A stretch of 64,000 bases of DNA from Brevibacterium marinum. GTDB taxonomy: Bacteria > Actinomycetota > Actinomycetes > Actinomycetales > Brevibacteriaceae. The stretch is taken from contig NZ_JAATJN010000001.1 of the NCBI RefSeq assembly GCF_011927955.1, forward strand, positions 434,001 to 498,000, given 5' to 3'. The notes beneath the pieces were generated by a model. That model was not told the origin of the DNA and ran no database searches. It saw only the letters and a list, made by a program, of their open reading frames with translations. This document shows positions 35,180-44,377 of this stretch, in pieces (positions within the stretch are counted from its first letter, which is position 1; the number at the start of each line of letters is the position of its first letter). A program made the position numbers and the translations under genes.

Positions 35180-35550
35180 GGTGATCCTCTCGGTTGCAGT
35201 CGCGATCTGCGACGCACTCTACGAGGAGGGGCCCCGGCAGTCAGGTGATGAGTCATCGGGGTTCATCGACAGCAATCCGACCTGGCGGTCGATGCGATCT
35301 CATTGCGTAATCGCGGTGGCTGCTACACGCCCCGGTCCCACACCACACATCACCGACGCACTCTTATTGATCTGAGCAATAAGGGTCCTGCTCGCGCTCA
35401 TCTCCTCTCATATCCACTATTGACGTCAATACCTCATAGGTTTAAGCTCGATTCTGTCACGGAGCACTGAACTCGACGTCGAGTTCGACCCGGGGACCGG
35501 CCCGCGCAGAGCTGCGCGCGTCCGCTGATCTGAGACAGGAACAGGACCAT
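35180..35550 (+). other. upstream region of the amidase operon
   Basis: 371 bp without a convincing gene. It turns AT-richer towards 35370-35460, where a perfect palindrome at 35418-35431 overlaps a TTGACG hexamer; this is probably the promoter area of the operon starting at 35551. Confidence 0.5.
35418..35431. promoter_or_regulatory. 14-bp perfect palindrome TATTGACGTCAATA
   Basis: The palindrome includes TTGACG, a possible -35, about 120 bp before the amidase start. It could be an operator for the GntR regulator encoded at 44378 or another dimeric repressor. Confidence 0.4.
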
Positions 35551-37044
35551 ATGAGCACCACGGTTGACCCACCGCAGGACATCGACACTCCTTCGCTGCG
35601 CATCGGCAGATCGGTCGCTGAGCTGTTCGACACGAGAGGAAACGCTCGCGCCGAGGCTCTCGCCGTCGCCGATGTTCCTGCGCACGACACAGCGTTCACG
35701 CCTCCCCGTCCGCTCGACTGGCTCCACTCAACGGACAGCGATGACGATACTCAACCTCGATGGACCGAGCGCACCGCCGAAGCCTGCCGAACGGGAGTCC
35801 TGCGCACCTATCGCAGTGACCATGTCACCGGGGCCCCGGCGGGTTCCGAAGAGCTCACGGGTCTGCGCTTCACGCACAAGGACAATATCGGCCTCACCGG
35901 ATTTCCGCTCACCGCCGGCAATCCATCGCTGAGCGACCGCCGCGCCTCGGTGACATCGCCGCTGCTGACCGCGATCGAATCCGCCGACGGCCGTTTCATC
36001 GGTGCCAACCACATGGCTGAATTCGCCATGAGTCCGACCGGGCACAACCATTGGCTCGGAGACGGAGTGAACCCGCGCAATGACGCGTACCTGTCCGGAG
36101 GCTCCTCGAGCGGTTCGGCAGTCGCCGTCGCGTCCGGGGCCTGCGAGGTCTCTCTCGGCACCGACACCGGAGGCTCCGTGCGACTGCCGGCCTCCTTCTG
36201 CGGCCTGGCCGGGTACAAACCCAGCAACGGCCTCTTCTCATCCGCCGGACTCATTCCCCTGTCAGAGACACTCGACACCATCGGAGTAGTGGCCCACGAT
36301 GCGGCAACGATCCGTCGCGTCGCCGACGTGCTCTTCGCCGACGATGCCGTCGTCACGCCCGCGGATCGTTCCCGCCTCGACAGCTCCGACGACTGTATCG
36401 ACACCACCGGCCCGGAGACGTTCACACATCTGTCGCTCGCCGCGGCGGAGCGCACCTGCGACCCGGACATCGCGGCAGCGTACACCGCAGCACTCGCCGG
36501 GATCGGCATCGATACCATCGCATCAGGTGAGCGCGGCGTCGACTGCGATGACACCGAGCTCAATCGACGCTCCGTCGTGGTCGTCAGCGTCGAAGCGGCA
36601 CGCAATGTGGGCAGGGTCCTCGACTGGGACTGGGACCTGCTGGGTGACCAGGTGCTCTCGCGAGTGATCCGCGGGACCACGATCTCAGCGATCGAGTATG
36701 CCGACGCCATCGTCGACCGCGACCGTCTGCGCGAACAGTACCTTGCCGCGACGCTGGGCTCGGCCCGCTTCCTGCTCACTCCGACGAGTCCGATTCCGGC
36801 GCCGACCGCTCCATCGGGGCCCACAGGTGCCGATGCACGCCTGCGCAGAGAATACATGCGAGCCAGCCTCTTCACCCGCACCATCAACTACCTCGGGCTG
36901 CCAGCCATCACGATCCCGCTGGCACCCGTCTCGTCCGGAATTTCACCGGGACTGCAGATCATCGGCAGGCCCTTCGACGACCGGGCGCTCCTGGACTGCG
37001 CAGTCGCCGTGGCGAACTCCCTGAACACAGACGCGTCTCGCTGA
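35551..37044 (+). CDS. amidase-signature family hydrolase
   Basis: A 497-residue amidase. The Ser-cisSer-Lys triad is readable: Lys in RFTHKDNIGLTG, the cis-Ser in LSGGSSSGSAVAVASG and the nucleophile Ser in GTDTGGSVRLPAS. AGGA sites precede ATG 35551. It is the first gene of a long plus-strand operon with an MFS carrier and CoA-dependent acid catabolism enzymes, so it may release the acid from an amide or ureide before CoA activation. The substrate is unknown. Confidence 0.85.
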   Translation: MSTTVDPPQDIDTPSLRIGRSVAELFDTRGNARAEALAVADVPAHDTAFTPPRPLDWLHSTDSDDDTQPRWTERTAEACRTGVLRTYRSDHVTGAPAGSEELTGLRFTHKDNIGLTGFPLTAGNPSLSDRRASVTSPLLTAIESADGRFIGANHMAEFAMSPTGHNHWLGDGVNPRNDAYLSGGSSSGSAVAVASGACEVSLGTDTGGSVRLPASFCGLAGYKPSNGLFSSAGLIPLSETLDTIGVVAHDAATIRRVADVLFADDAVVTPADRSRLDSSDDCIDTTGPETFTHLSLAAAERTCDPDIAAAYTAALAGIGIDTIASGERGVDCDDTELNRRSVVVVSVEAARNVGRVLDWDWDLLGDQVLSRVIRGTTISAIEYADAIVDRDRLREQYLAATLGSARFLLTPTSPIPAPTAPSGPTGADARLRREYMRASLFTRTINYLGLPAITIPLAPVSSGISPGLQIIGRPFDDRALLDCAVAVANSLNTDASR

Positions 37045-37097
37045 GCGCATCGTCCAGAGAACCGTTTCCACATACCCTGCAGAAAGGCACGACAACG

Positions 37098-38432
37098 ATG
37101 TCCGTGGACACCAGCACTGAAGAGTTGAAGATCGGAGCGCGCATGGACGCGCTCACAACGAACAAGGAGCACAAGAAGCTCTTCGCCTACATCGGCGCCG
37201 GAGCGATGATCGACGCCTACGATGTCTATATCGCCGCCGGCGTCTCGGCCGCGCTCGTCTCGACAGGATTCGCCGGCGTCAACGAAGTCGCGGTCTTCAT
37301 GTCCATGACGTTCTTCGGTATGCTCCTCGGAGCCGCGACCGCCGGTTTCGTCGGGGACAAGTTCGGTCGCCGCATGAGCTACCAGATCAATCTGCTCGTC
37401 TTCGCCGTCGCCGGGTTCGGCGCGGCACTGGCACCGACCTTCGAATTCCTCGTCGGCACCCGCTTCATCATGGGCATCGGACTCGGGGCCGAGCTCGTCC
37501 TCGCCGCGGCCATCCTCGGCGAATTCGTTCCTCCGCGCAGCCGAGGCCGGTGGACGGCCTTCCTCGGAATTCTCGTCAACTCGGGTCTGCTCTTCGCCTC
37601 GGCGATCGGGGCGCTGGTCATATCGAACTTCGGTTGGCGCTGGATGTTCGTCATCGGCGCTGTCCTCGCCGTAATCGTCTGGATCGCCAGGACCCGATGC
37701 CCGGAGTCGCCTCGGTGGCTGGTCGTGAGAGGCCGTCTGCCCGAGGCCCAGGCGATCGTCGAGCGGTTCGAGAAGCATTCGGCGACCACGCTGGAGACCC
37801 ATCCGCCGGCCCCTGCCGTCGAGGCGGCAGAATCCAAGGACACCGTCAAGCGCCCCTTCTGGCAGCTCGTGGTCCTCGGCACAGTCGTGACCGTCGGCGT
37901 GAACATGTTCGTCTACGGATTCATCTCCTGGATGCCGACCTTCTTCGTCGAACAGGGCATCGACGTGTCCTCCTCCCTCGCCTACACGACGGCCATGGCC
38001 CTCGGCGCGCCCGGAGGCGGCCTCGTCTGCCTCCTGCTCATCAATCGGCTCAATCGCCGCACCGCCGTCGTCACCTTCTCGATCATCGTCATTCCGCTGG
38101 GCCTGGCCTACGCGGCTGCCCAGTCGATCGTCATGATCGTCATCATCGGCATTGCCCTGGTCACCGCGATCTACACCCTCGTGACCTTCGTGCTCTACTC
38201 CTACATGCCCGAGCTCTACCCGACCCGATACCGCCTGCGCGGCACAGGCATCTCCTACACGTTCGCCCGCGGCGCCTCGATCGTCGTCCCGTTCGTGATG
38301 TCGGGACTGTTCGTGTCCTTCGGGATCTTCGGACCCATCGGTTTCGTCTGCGCCATGGCCGTCTGCATGATCGTCGTCGTCTTCGCCATCCCTGTCGAAA
38401 CACGCGGTCGCAGCCTAGAGGACATTTCCTGA
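37098..38432 (+). CDS. MFS transporter (organic-acid/sugar:H+ symporter type)
   Basis: A 444-residue protein with 12 predicted membrane segments. It has the first-helix acid motif (MIDAYDVYIAAG), loop 2-3 motif GDKFGRR, RFIMGIGLGAELVLAA and PESPRWLVVRGR after helix 6, and MPELYPTRYRLRGTG near helix 10. These fit the aromatic-acid/sugar porter group. It lies between the amidase and the MaoC gene and is probably the importer of the operon's substrate. Confidence 0.83.
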   Translation: MSVDTSTEELKIGARMDALTTNKEHKKLFAYIGAGAMIDAYDVYIAAGVSAALVSTGFAGVNEVAVFMSMTFFGMLLGAATAGFVGDKFGRRMSYQINLLVFAVAGFGAALAPTFEFLVGTRFIMGIGLGAELVLAAAILGEFVPPRSRGRWTAFLGILVNSGLLFASAIGALVISNFGWRWMFVIGAVLAVIVWIARTRCPESPRWLVVRGRLPEAQAIVERFEKHSATTLETHPPAPAVEAAESKDTVKRPFWQLVVLGTVVTVGVNMFVYGFISWMPTFFVEQGIDVSSSLAYTTAMALGAPGGGLVCLLLINRLNRRTAVVTFSIIVIPLGLAYAAAQSIVMIVIIGIALVTAIYTLVTFVLYSYMPELYPTRYRLRGTGISYTFARGASIVVPFVMSGLFVSFGIFGPIGFVCAMAVCMIVVVFAIPVETRGRSLEDIS

Positions 38433-38484
38433 GCACCGCGGCCTCACACCACCCCTCACACCACCGCAAAGAAAAGAGAAAGAC

Positions 38485-39012
38485 ATGACCACCCACGACG
38501 CCACCGTCGGCCGATACTTCGAGGACTACACCGTCGGCGACGTGTACCAGCATCCCTTCGGCCGCACCATCACCGAGGCGGACAACGTCTGGCTGACGAA
38601 CCTGACGATGAATACGAACCAGAACCACTTCAACGATCACTTCGCCGCCCAAAACCCGATCACCGACGGCAAAGTCATCGTCAACTCGGGACTCACAGTG
38701 GCCCTCGTCCTCGGGCTGACGGTGTACGACATGAGTCAGAACGCGATCTCGAACCTCGCATTCACCGACATCATGTTCCGCCACCCGGTCTACATCGGGG
38801 ACACGATCTATGCAGAAAGTGTGTGCACCGAGACCCGCCGATCGCAATCACGCGAATACGCCGGGATCATCTCGATGACGACGCGGGGTCTGAATCAGGA
38901 CGGAACGACAGTGGTCACCTGGAAGCGATCAGTCATGGTCGCCACCCGGGACAGCGGAATCGGGCAGGGATACTTCCCCGAGTCGACGGACAGCGTCACC
39001 GACTACAGCTGA
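38485..39012 (+). CDS. MaoC-like hydratase (mesaconyl/itaconyl-CoA hydratase-like)
   Basis: A 175-residue single hotdog protein. N-terminal GRYFEDYTVGDVYQHPFGRT, then NQNHFNDHFA with the catalytic Asp/His pair of R-specific hydratases, and NSGLTVALVLGLTV. Length and N-terminus resemble the actinobacterial MaoC proteins encoded beside CitE lyases, which hydrate itaconyl- or mesaconyl-type CoA esters. It is in the same operon as CaiB, acyl-CoA dehydrogenase and CitE genes, supporting such a step. Confidence 0.75.
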   Translation: MTTHDATVGRYFEDYTVGDVYQHPFGRTITEADNVWLTNLTMNTNQNHFNDHFAAQNPITDGKVIVNSGLTVALVLGLTVYDMSQNAISNLAFTDIMFRHPVYIGDTIYAESVCTETRRSQSREYAGIISMTTRGLNQDGTTVVTWKRSVMVATRDSGIGQGYFPESTDSVTDYS

Positions 39013-39078
39013 TCAGGCACCACACCGCCCCGCACCCTCTTACATGCCCACCGAGGCAACACCGCAGAAGGAGACAGG

Positions 39079-40242
39079 ATGAAGCCCCTTGAGGACATCC
39101 GCATCATCGCCGTCGAACAGTACGGCGCCGGACCCTGGGGATCGATGCAGCTCGCCGACCTCGGCGCAGACGTCATCAAGATCGAGGATCCGAACACCGG
39201 CGGCGACATCGGCCGCTACGTCCCGCCCTACCGCGAAGACACCGACTCCCTGTTCTACGAGTCCTTCAATCGCAACAAACGCAGCATCGCGCTGAGCCTC
39301 AACGATCCGTCCGATCGCGAGATCTTCGACCGCCTCGTCGCCGGTGCCGATGTCGTGTATTCGAACCTGCGCGGCGATGTGCCCGCCAAGCTCGGCCTCA
39401 CCTTCGAAACGCTGCGCCATCTCAACGAGCAGATCGTGTGCTGCAACCTCTCCGGGTACGGCGGGGAGGGAACTGCTGCGAAACGACCGGGCTACGACTA
39501 CATGCTCCAATCCGCGGCCGGGTGGATGGACATCACGGGAGAACCCGATGGTCCCCCGACGAAGTCCGGACTCTCACTCGTCGACTTCAGCGGCGGCCTC
39601 GTCGCGGCCATCTCGATGCTCGCCGCGGTCCACGCCGCGCGTCGCGACGGCACGGGCTCCGACTGCGATCTCAGCCTCTTCGACACCGCCGTATCGATGC
39701 TCACCTATGTGGGCAACTGGCATCTCAATGAAGGCTTCGAACCCCAGCGGACGACGAAGTCCTCGCATCCCTCGCTCGTCCCGTTCCAGGCCTTCGAAGC
39801 CAGCGACGGCTGGCTCACCGTCGGCTGCGCCAAGGAGAAGTTCTATATCCGGCTGACGGAAGTGATCGGCGACGTTCGGCTGAACGCGGAGAAGTTCTCG
39901 AGCTTCGATCGCCGCATCGAGCACAAGGACGAACTGCTGGCCATCCTCGACGAGGCTTTCCACCGCCGCACCGCCGACGAATGGGTCGACCTGCTCGAAG
40001 CGGCGGGAGTGCCCGTGGCGAAGGTCAAGAGCGTCGCCGAGGCGCTGCAGGATCCGCTCGTCGCAGAACGCGGCCTCGTCTTCGACACCGAGCACAGCCG
40101 CTGGGGAACCGTGAAAAACGTCGCGACGGCGCCGCGGGTGGGCCCCCGACTCACCGACAACCGCGCCGCCCCCCGAATCGACGAACACCGATCCGAGCTC
40201 CTCGCCGAGCTCGACGACACAATCACGCGCAAAGGAGCCTGA
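39079..40242 (+). CDS. CaiB/BaiF-family CoA-transferase
   Basis: A 387-residue type III CoA-transferase. It has the N-terminal fold ADLGADVIKIEDPNTGGD, NRNKRSIALSL, then GYDYMLQSAAGWMDITGEPD and the catalytic Asp in CDLSLFDTAVSML. GAAGGAG precedes ATG 39079. In this operon it would load CoA onto the imported or released dicarboxylic acid, giving the substrate of the acyl-CoA dehydrogenase whose gene follows after 4 bp. Confidence 0.87.
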   Translation: MKPLEDIRIIAVEQYGAGPWGSMQLADLGADVIKIEDPNTGGDIGRYVPPYREDTDSLFYESFNRNKRSIALSLNDPSDREIFDRLVAGADVVYSNLRGDVPAKLGLTFETLRHLNEQIVCCNLSGYGGEGTAAKRPGYDYMLQSAAGWMDITGEPDGPPTKSGLSLVDFSGGLVAAISMLAAVHAARRDGTGSDCDLSLFDTAVSMLTYVGNWHLNEGFEPQRTTKSSHPSLVPFQAFEASDGWLTVGCAKEKFYIRLTEVIGDVRLNAEKFSSFDRRIEHKDELLAILDEAFHRRTADEWVDLLEAAGVPVAKVKSVAEALQDPLVAERGLVFDTEHSRWGTVKNVATAPRVGPRLTDNRAAPRIDEHRSELLAELDDTITRKGA

Positions 40243-40246
40243 GACC

Positions 40247-41401
40247 ATGTTCGAACTCAGCGAAGAGCAGAGCGATTTCAAGACATCGCTGCGGAATTTT
40301 GTCGACAAGGAGATCATTCCGGTCGCCCGGGAAATGGAAGCCGAGGGCGACTACCCCACCGCCATCGTCGAGCAACTCAAGGAGATGGGCCTCTTCGGAC
40401 TGACCATTCCCGAGGAGCACGACGGTCTGGGCATCGACCCGGTGTCCTTCGGCATCGTCTTCGAAGAGCTGGCCCGCGGCTGGATGGGAATCGCCGGCAT
40501 CCTCGGCAGCCACACCATGGCGTCGAAGATGATCGCCGAGCACGGCACCGACGAGCAGAAGGCAAAGTACCTGCGTGCCCTCGCCGCAGGTGAGCGACGC
40601 ACGGCGCTCGCGCTGACCGAGTCCGATGCCGGAACCGACCTGCAGGGCATCAAGACCACCGCGAAGAAAGTCGATGGCACCTACGTCATCAACGGGTCGA
40701 AGATGTGGATCACGAATGCCAGGTACGCGGACCCGCTTCCGGTGCTCGTCAAGACCGATTCGACGACCACGCCGGCCCATCGCGGCATGAGCATCCTGCT
40801 CGTCGAGGCCGGCACACCGGGATTCGCGGTGACCAAGGACATCCCGAAGCTCGGCTACAAGGGCCCCGAAAGCTGTGAGATCGTCTTCGACAACTGCGAG
40901 GTCGACGAATCCGCACTGCTCGGCGGGGTCGAAGGGCGCGGCATGCAGCAGGTGCTCTCGGCCCTGCAGTGGGGACGGGTGAATATCGCCGGTCGCTCCG
41001 TCGGCATTGCGCAGCGTGCCCTCGAGGAATCGGTCGCCTACGCCCAGGACCGCGAGTCCTTCGGCCAGCCGATCTCCGAGTTCCAGGCCATCCAGCTCCG
41101 CGTCGGCAGGATGGCCACGCGTGTCCAGGCTTCTCGTCAGCTCATGTACTGGTCGGCCCAGTCCCTGCTCCAGGGCCGTGCCGACGGGGAGACGGGAATG
41201 GCGAAGGTATTCTGCTCGGAGGTCGCTCTCGAGTCCGCGATCGAGGCGATGTCGATCCACGGCGGATACGGCTATTCGAAGGAATACGAGATCGAACGGC
41301 TCTATCGCGATGCGCCTCTGATGAGCATCGGCGAGGGCACGAACGACATCCTCAACACGGTGATCGCGAAGTCGGTCTTCGCCGGCCGCACCAAGATCTG
41401 A
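40247..41401 (+). CDS. acyl-CoA dehydrogenase
   Basis: 384 residues with all domains: MFELSEEQSDFKTSLRNFVD, LTESDAGTDLQGIKTTA, KMWITNARYADP, then AYAQDRESFGQPISEFQAIQ and MSIHGGYGYSKEYEIERLYR with DAPLMSIGEGTNDI. The last motif carries Glu (IGEGTN) at the usual catalytic position of this class. It uses FAD to make an enoyl-CoA; with CaiB, MaoC and CitE neighbours a methylsuccinyl-CoA-like substrate is plausible. Confidence 0.88.
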   Translation: MFELSEEQSDFKTSLRNFVDKEIIPVAREMEAEGDYPTAIVEQLKEMGLFGLTIPEEHDGLGIDPVSFGIVFEELARGWMGIAGILGSHTMASKMIAEHGTDEQKAKYLRALAAGERRTALALTESDAGTDLQGIKTTAKKVDGTYVINGSKMWITNARYADPLPVLVKTDSTTTPAHRGMSILLVEAGTPGFAVTKDIPKLGYKGPESCEIVFDNCEVDESALLGGVEGRGMQQVLSALQWGRVNIAGRSVGIAQRALEESVAYAQDRESFGQPISEFQAIQLRVGRMATRVQASRQLMYWSAQSLLQGRADGETGMAKVFCSEVALESAIEAMSIHGGYGYSKEYEIERLYRDAPLMSIGEGTNDILNTVIAKSVFAGRTKI

Positions 41402-41415
41402 ACTCAGGAGACCTC

Positions 41416-42789
41416 ATGACCAGCATTTCCCAGACCATCGCCTCCGCCGTCGCCGGCATCACCTTGGCCGACATCCCACAGGAGGTCCAGACCCGCGCCC
41501 GGCATCTCCTGCTCGACTCGATCGGCGTCGGCATCGCCGCCAGCACCACCGACTTCGCCGAGGTGGCCCTCAAGGGCCTGAACTCGCTCGATTCCGGCGA
41601 TGTGCCCGTGATCGGACGCACCTCGACGCTGTCGAAGTCGGGAGCTGCCATCGCAAACGGCCTGATGATCCACGGGCACGACTTCGACGACACGCACATC
41701 GCCGCCGTCTCCCACGTCAGCGCCTCGTCTCTTGCAGCGGTCATCAGCGCCGCCGCCGGCGACGAGTCCGTGAGCTTCGGCGACCTCCTGCTCGGCTACA
41801 TCCTCGCGATCGAGGTTAACGCCCGGCTGGGCATGGCCGCCGACGGCCGTTTCCACGACAAGGGGTTCCACCCCACGGGAGTTCTCGGATCGTTCGGATC
41901 TGCGATCGGCGCGGGCCGAGTCCATGGACTCACAACCGACCAGCTCGTCGCCGCCCAGGGCATCGCGGGCTCCTTCTCCTCCGGTGTTCTGCAGTTCCTC
42001 GATGAAGGCGCACCGACGAAGCGCCTTCATCCCGGGTGGGCTGCCAACGCGGGACTGCACGCCGTCTCCCTCGCCGCCGCAAGGTTCGACGGACCGACCG
42101 AGATCTACGAGGGTCGATTCGGTCTCTATCGCACCCACATCCAGGACGCTTCGGCACCGGGCGCGGAGCTTTTCGCGAGCCTCGGCGAGGTGTGGGAGGT
42201 CGCCAACGTTGCGGTCAAACCGTTCCCCACCTGCCATTTCACCCACTCCTTCATCGACATCGCAACGCGCCTGCGCGAGGATCCGGGCTTCGACTACGAC
42301 GAGATCGAATCGATCACGGCGAAGATCCACGATGTGCCCGCGAAAGTCGTGTGCGAACCGGTCGAGGACAAGCTGCGGCCGCGCAGCGAATACGACGCGA
42401 AGTTCAGTCTGCCCTTCATCACGGCGGCAGCCCTCAGGCATGGGAAGATCACCTTCACCGAGCTCGATGAAGCGGCCCGCGGCGAGGAGGCGGTGCTCGC
42501 CACGGCTACTCTGGTCACCGTCGAACACGATGAGGCCAGCCTCTACCCGAAGGCCTTCTCCAGTGATCTGTCGATCACGCTCAGAAACGGCACCGTGCTG
42601 CACGAAGCTGAGCAGGTCAACAGAGGCCACGAATCACGGCCCCTGACCAACGCCGAGGTGGCGGCCAAGTTCGGAGACTGTACCCTCCCCGTGATCGGAG
42701 AGGAGAGGACCGCGTCGATCCGATCGACGATCACCGAGTCCTCGGTCGAGCGCCCTGCTGTCGAGATCATCGGAGCCTTCAGTGGCTGA
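41416..42789 (+). CDS. MmgE/PrpD-family protein
   Basis: 457 residues from ATG 41416, which has CAGGAG upstream; the frame is open further back inside the dehydrogenase gene, but that is a shadow. Family features are LLLDSIGVGIAAS, NGLMIHGHDFDDTHI, then GWAANAGLHAVSLAAARFDG and KPFPTCHFTHSFID. The family includes 2-methylcitrate dehydratase and cis-aconitate decarboxylase, both acting on branched tricarboxylic acids. Its role here is open: it may dehydrate or decarboxylate an acid before CoA transfer. Confidence 0.83.
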   Translation: MTSISQTIASAVAGITLADIPQEVQTRARHLLLDSIGVGIAASTTDFAEVALKGLNSLDSGDVPVIGRTSTLSKSGAAIANGLMIHGHDFDDTHIAAVSHVSASSLAAVISAAAGDESVSFGDLLLGYILAIEVNARLGMAADGRFHDKGFHPTGVLGSFGSAIGAGRVHGLTTDQLVAAQGIAGSFSSGVLQFLDEGAPTKRLHPGWAANAGLHAVSLAAARFDGPTEIYEGRFGLYRTHIQDASAPGAELFASLGEVWEVANVAVKPFPTCHFTHSFIDIATRLREDPGFDYDEIESITAKIHDVPAKVVCEPVEDKLRPRSEYDAKFSLPFITAAALRHGKITFTELDEAARGEEAVLATATLVTVEHDEASLYPKAFSSDLSITLRNGTVLHEAEQVNRGHESRPLTNAEVAAKFGDCTLPVIGEERTASIRSTITESSVERPAVEIIGAFSG

Positions 42790-43639
42790 GGAAGGCCTTC
42801 GGTCCTCCGGACCCTTCGCCCCTGTCGACCGGATGGGGGCGAAGGGTCCGGCCTGGCTGTTCGTCCCGGGCGACCAACCCGAACGCTTCGCCAAGGCCGT
42901 CGCCGCCGCGGACCTCGCGATCATCGACCTCGAGGATGCGGTCCGCGCCGAGGACAAGGCCGGGGCAAGGGAGGCGCTGGCTGCGGCCGAGCTCCTCGAC
43001 CCACGACAGATCTGCGTCCGGATCAACGGCTTCGGCACCGATCACATCGAGGCCGACCTCGCTCTCGTGCGCGCGCTCGGCATCGGCACGGTCATGCTTC
43101 CTATGGCCGAATCGGATCAGCCGTTCGACTCTCTTGACGGTCTCACGGTGATCGCTCTCGTCGAGACCGCACGAGGGGTGATGGAGGCCGCGCATATCGC
43201 CGCACACCCTCACGTGTCCGCGCTGGCCTTGGGTTCGGCGGACCTGCAGCTGGACCTCCGGGGCCGGTCACGGCCCGATTCGCACGCCCGATTCGACGAT
43301 CTCCTCGGCTTCGCCAGAGCCCAGCTGCTCTTCGCCGCGCGCGCCGCCGACATCGCCGTCATCGATTCCGTCCACATCGCCCTCGATGACGCCCCCGGCT
43401 TGGCGCGGGAGGCGGCGGTGGCCGCGATCTACGGATTCGACGGGAAGCTCGCGATCCATCCCACGCAGGTCCAGGCCGTCCGCACCGCCTTCGCGCCGAC
43501 TCCCGACGAGCTCGGCTGGGCCCGTACGGTCGTTGCCGAAGCCAGGTCACGGTCAGAAGGCGCCTTTGCCCTCGACGGTGAACTCATCGACGAGGTCGTC
43601 ATCCGCCGCGCCGAGATGCTGCTGCGATTCACTTCCTGA
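42782..43639 (+). CDS. CitE-like CoA-ester lyase (HpcH/HpaI family)
   Basis: A 285-residue TIM-barrel lyase: AWLFVPGDQPERF, AIIDLEDAVRAEDK, CVRINGFGTDH with the CoA-ester Arg, ALVETARGVMEA with metal Glu and ALGSADLQLDL with metal Asp. GTG 42782 overlaps the PrpD stop. The family cleaves malyl-, citramalyl- or 3-hydroxyacyl-dicarboxyl-CoA esters. As the last gene of the operon it would yield acetyl-CoA plus a keto acid. A strong hairpin follows. Confidence 0.83.
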   Translation: MAEEGLRSSGPFAPVDRMGAKGPAWLFVPGDQPERFAKAVAAADLAIIDLEDAVRAEDKAGAREALAAAELLDPRQICVRINGFGTDHIEADLALVRALGIGTVMLPMAESDQPFDSLDGLTVIALVETARGVMEAAHIAAHPHVSALALGSADLQLDLRGRSRPDSHARFDDLLGFARAQLLFAARAADIAVIDSVHIALDDAPGLAREAAVAAIYGFDGKLAIHPTQVQAVRTAFAPTPDELGWARTVVAEARSRSEGAFALDGELIDEVVIRRAEMLLRFTS

Positions 43640-43661
43640 ATTCCGTCTTTTTAACCACAGC

Positions 43662-43696
43662 GACAGTGCCTCGAATCCACGGTTCGAGGCACTGTC
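43662..43696 (+). terminator. terminator-like hairpin after the CitE gene
   Basis: GACAGTGCCTCGAA and TTCGAGGCACTGTC form a perfect 14-bp stem with a 7-nt loop just after the operon. There is no U-tract, so it may be a Rho-aided or stabilising structure. Confidence 0.7.
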
Positions 43697-43736
43697 AGTG
43701 TCAGCATCCCACCCACCAGTCAGAGAAGGACAATCA

Positions 43737-44307
43737 TGTTCGACACCTACCGTCTCACCGATGAACACGAAGAGATCCGCCCCTTCGCGGGGCCGAGGAG
43801 TATGGCGGGGCCGTCGCACTCGCTACAGCGATCATCATCGATAAGATCGCCCGCGACTGCGTCTCCTCCTCGCTGATCCCGGCGGTGAACAACCCCGGGG
43901 ACAAAGGCAGCCCGACCATGGAACTCACCTTCACCGATTGCCCCAGTCCGGCCGTCCGAATCGTCGGCGAGGAGGGAGATGGCCTTAAGGTGGCCTTGCG
44001 GGCTCTCGACCACACTCGCATTACGATTGCTTCACGGGCCGTCGGCGTCGACCAAGGCGCTTTGGACTATGCGATCGGATACCTGAAGGAGCGGAAACAG
44101 TTTGGTCAGCGCATCGTCGAGTTCCAGGGAATCCAGTTCATATTCGCGGCCAAGGTCTTCGCCTCCGATGCCGCCATGGAGATCACCACCGACGCCGTGC
44201 GGCTGCTCGGCGGAGCAGAGTACGTCGTCGACCATCCCGTGGAACGGATCTGTGAAGGAACCGACCAGGTGCAGCGACTCGTGATGGGTCGCAGCCTCCT
44301 GAGCTGA
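43737..44307 (+). pseudogene. acyl-CoA dehydrogenase remnant with internal deletions
   Basis: ATG 43737 has a good ribosome site and begins like an acyl-CoA dehydrogenase (MFDTYRLTDEHEEIR), then shifts frame. The next piece, EEYGGAVALATAIIIDKIAR, is joined after PAVNN directly to KGSPTMELTFTDCPSP, then DHTRITIASRAVGVDQGALD. Further gaps remove the segment before AAKVFASDAAMEITTDAV and the motif before ICEGTDQVQRLVMGRSLL. About half the protein is missing, so it should be inactive. Confidence 0.85.
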
Positions 44308-44377
44308 GGAGCTGACACAGTGAGGGACACAAGCGTTCGGCCGACGGTCGAACAGCTGACGATAAGGGAGGATTGAG

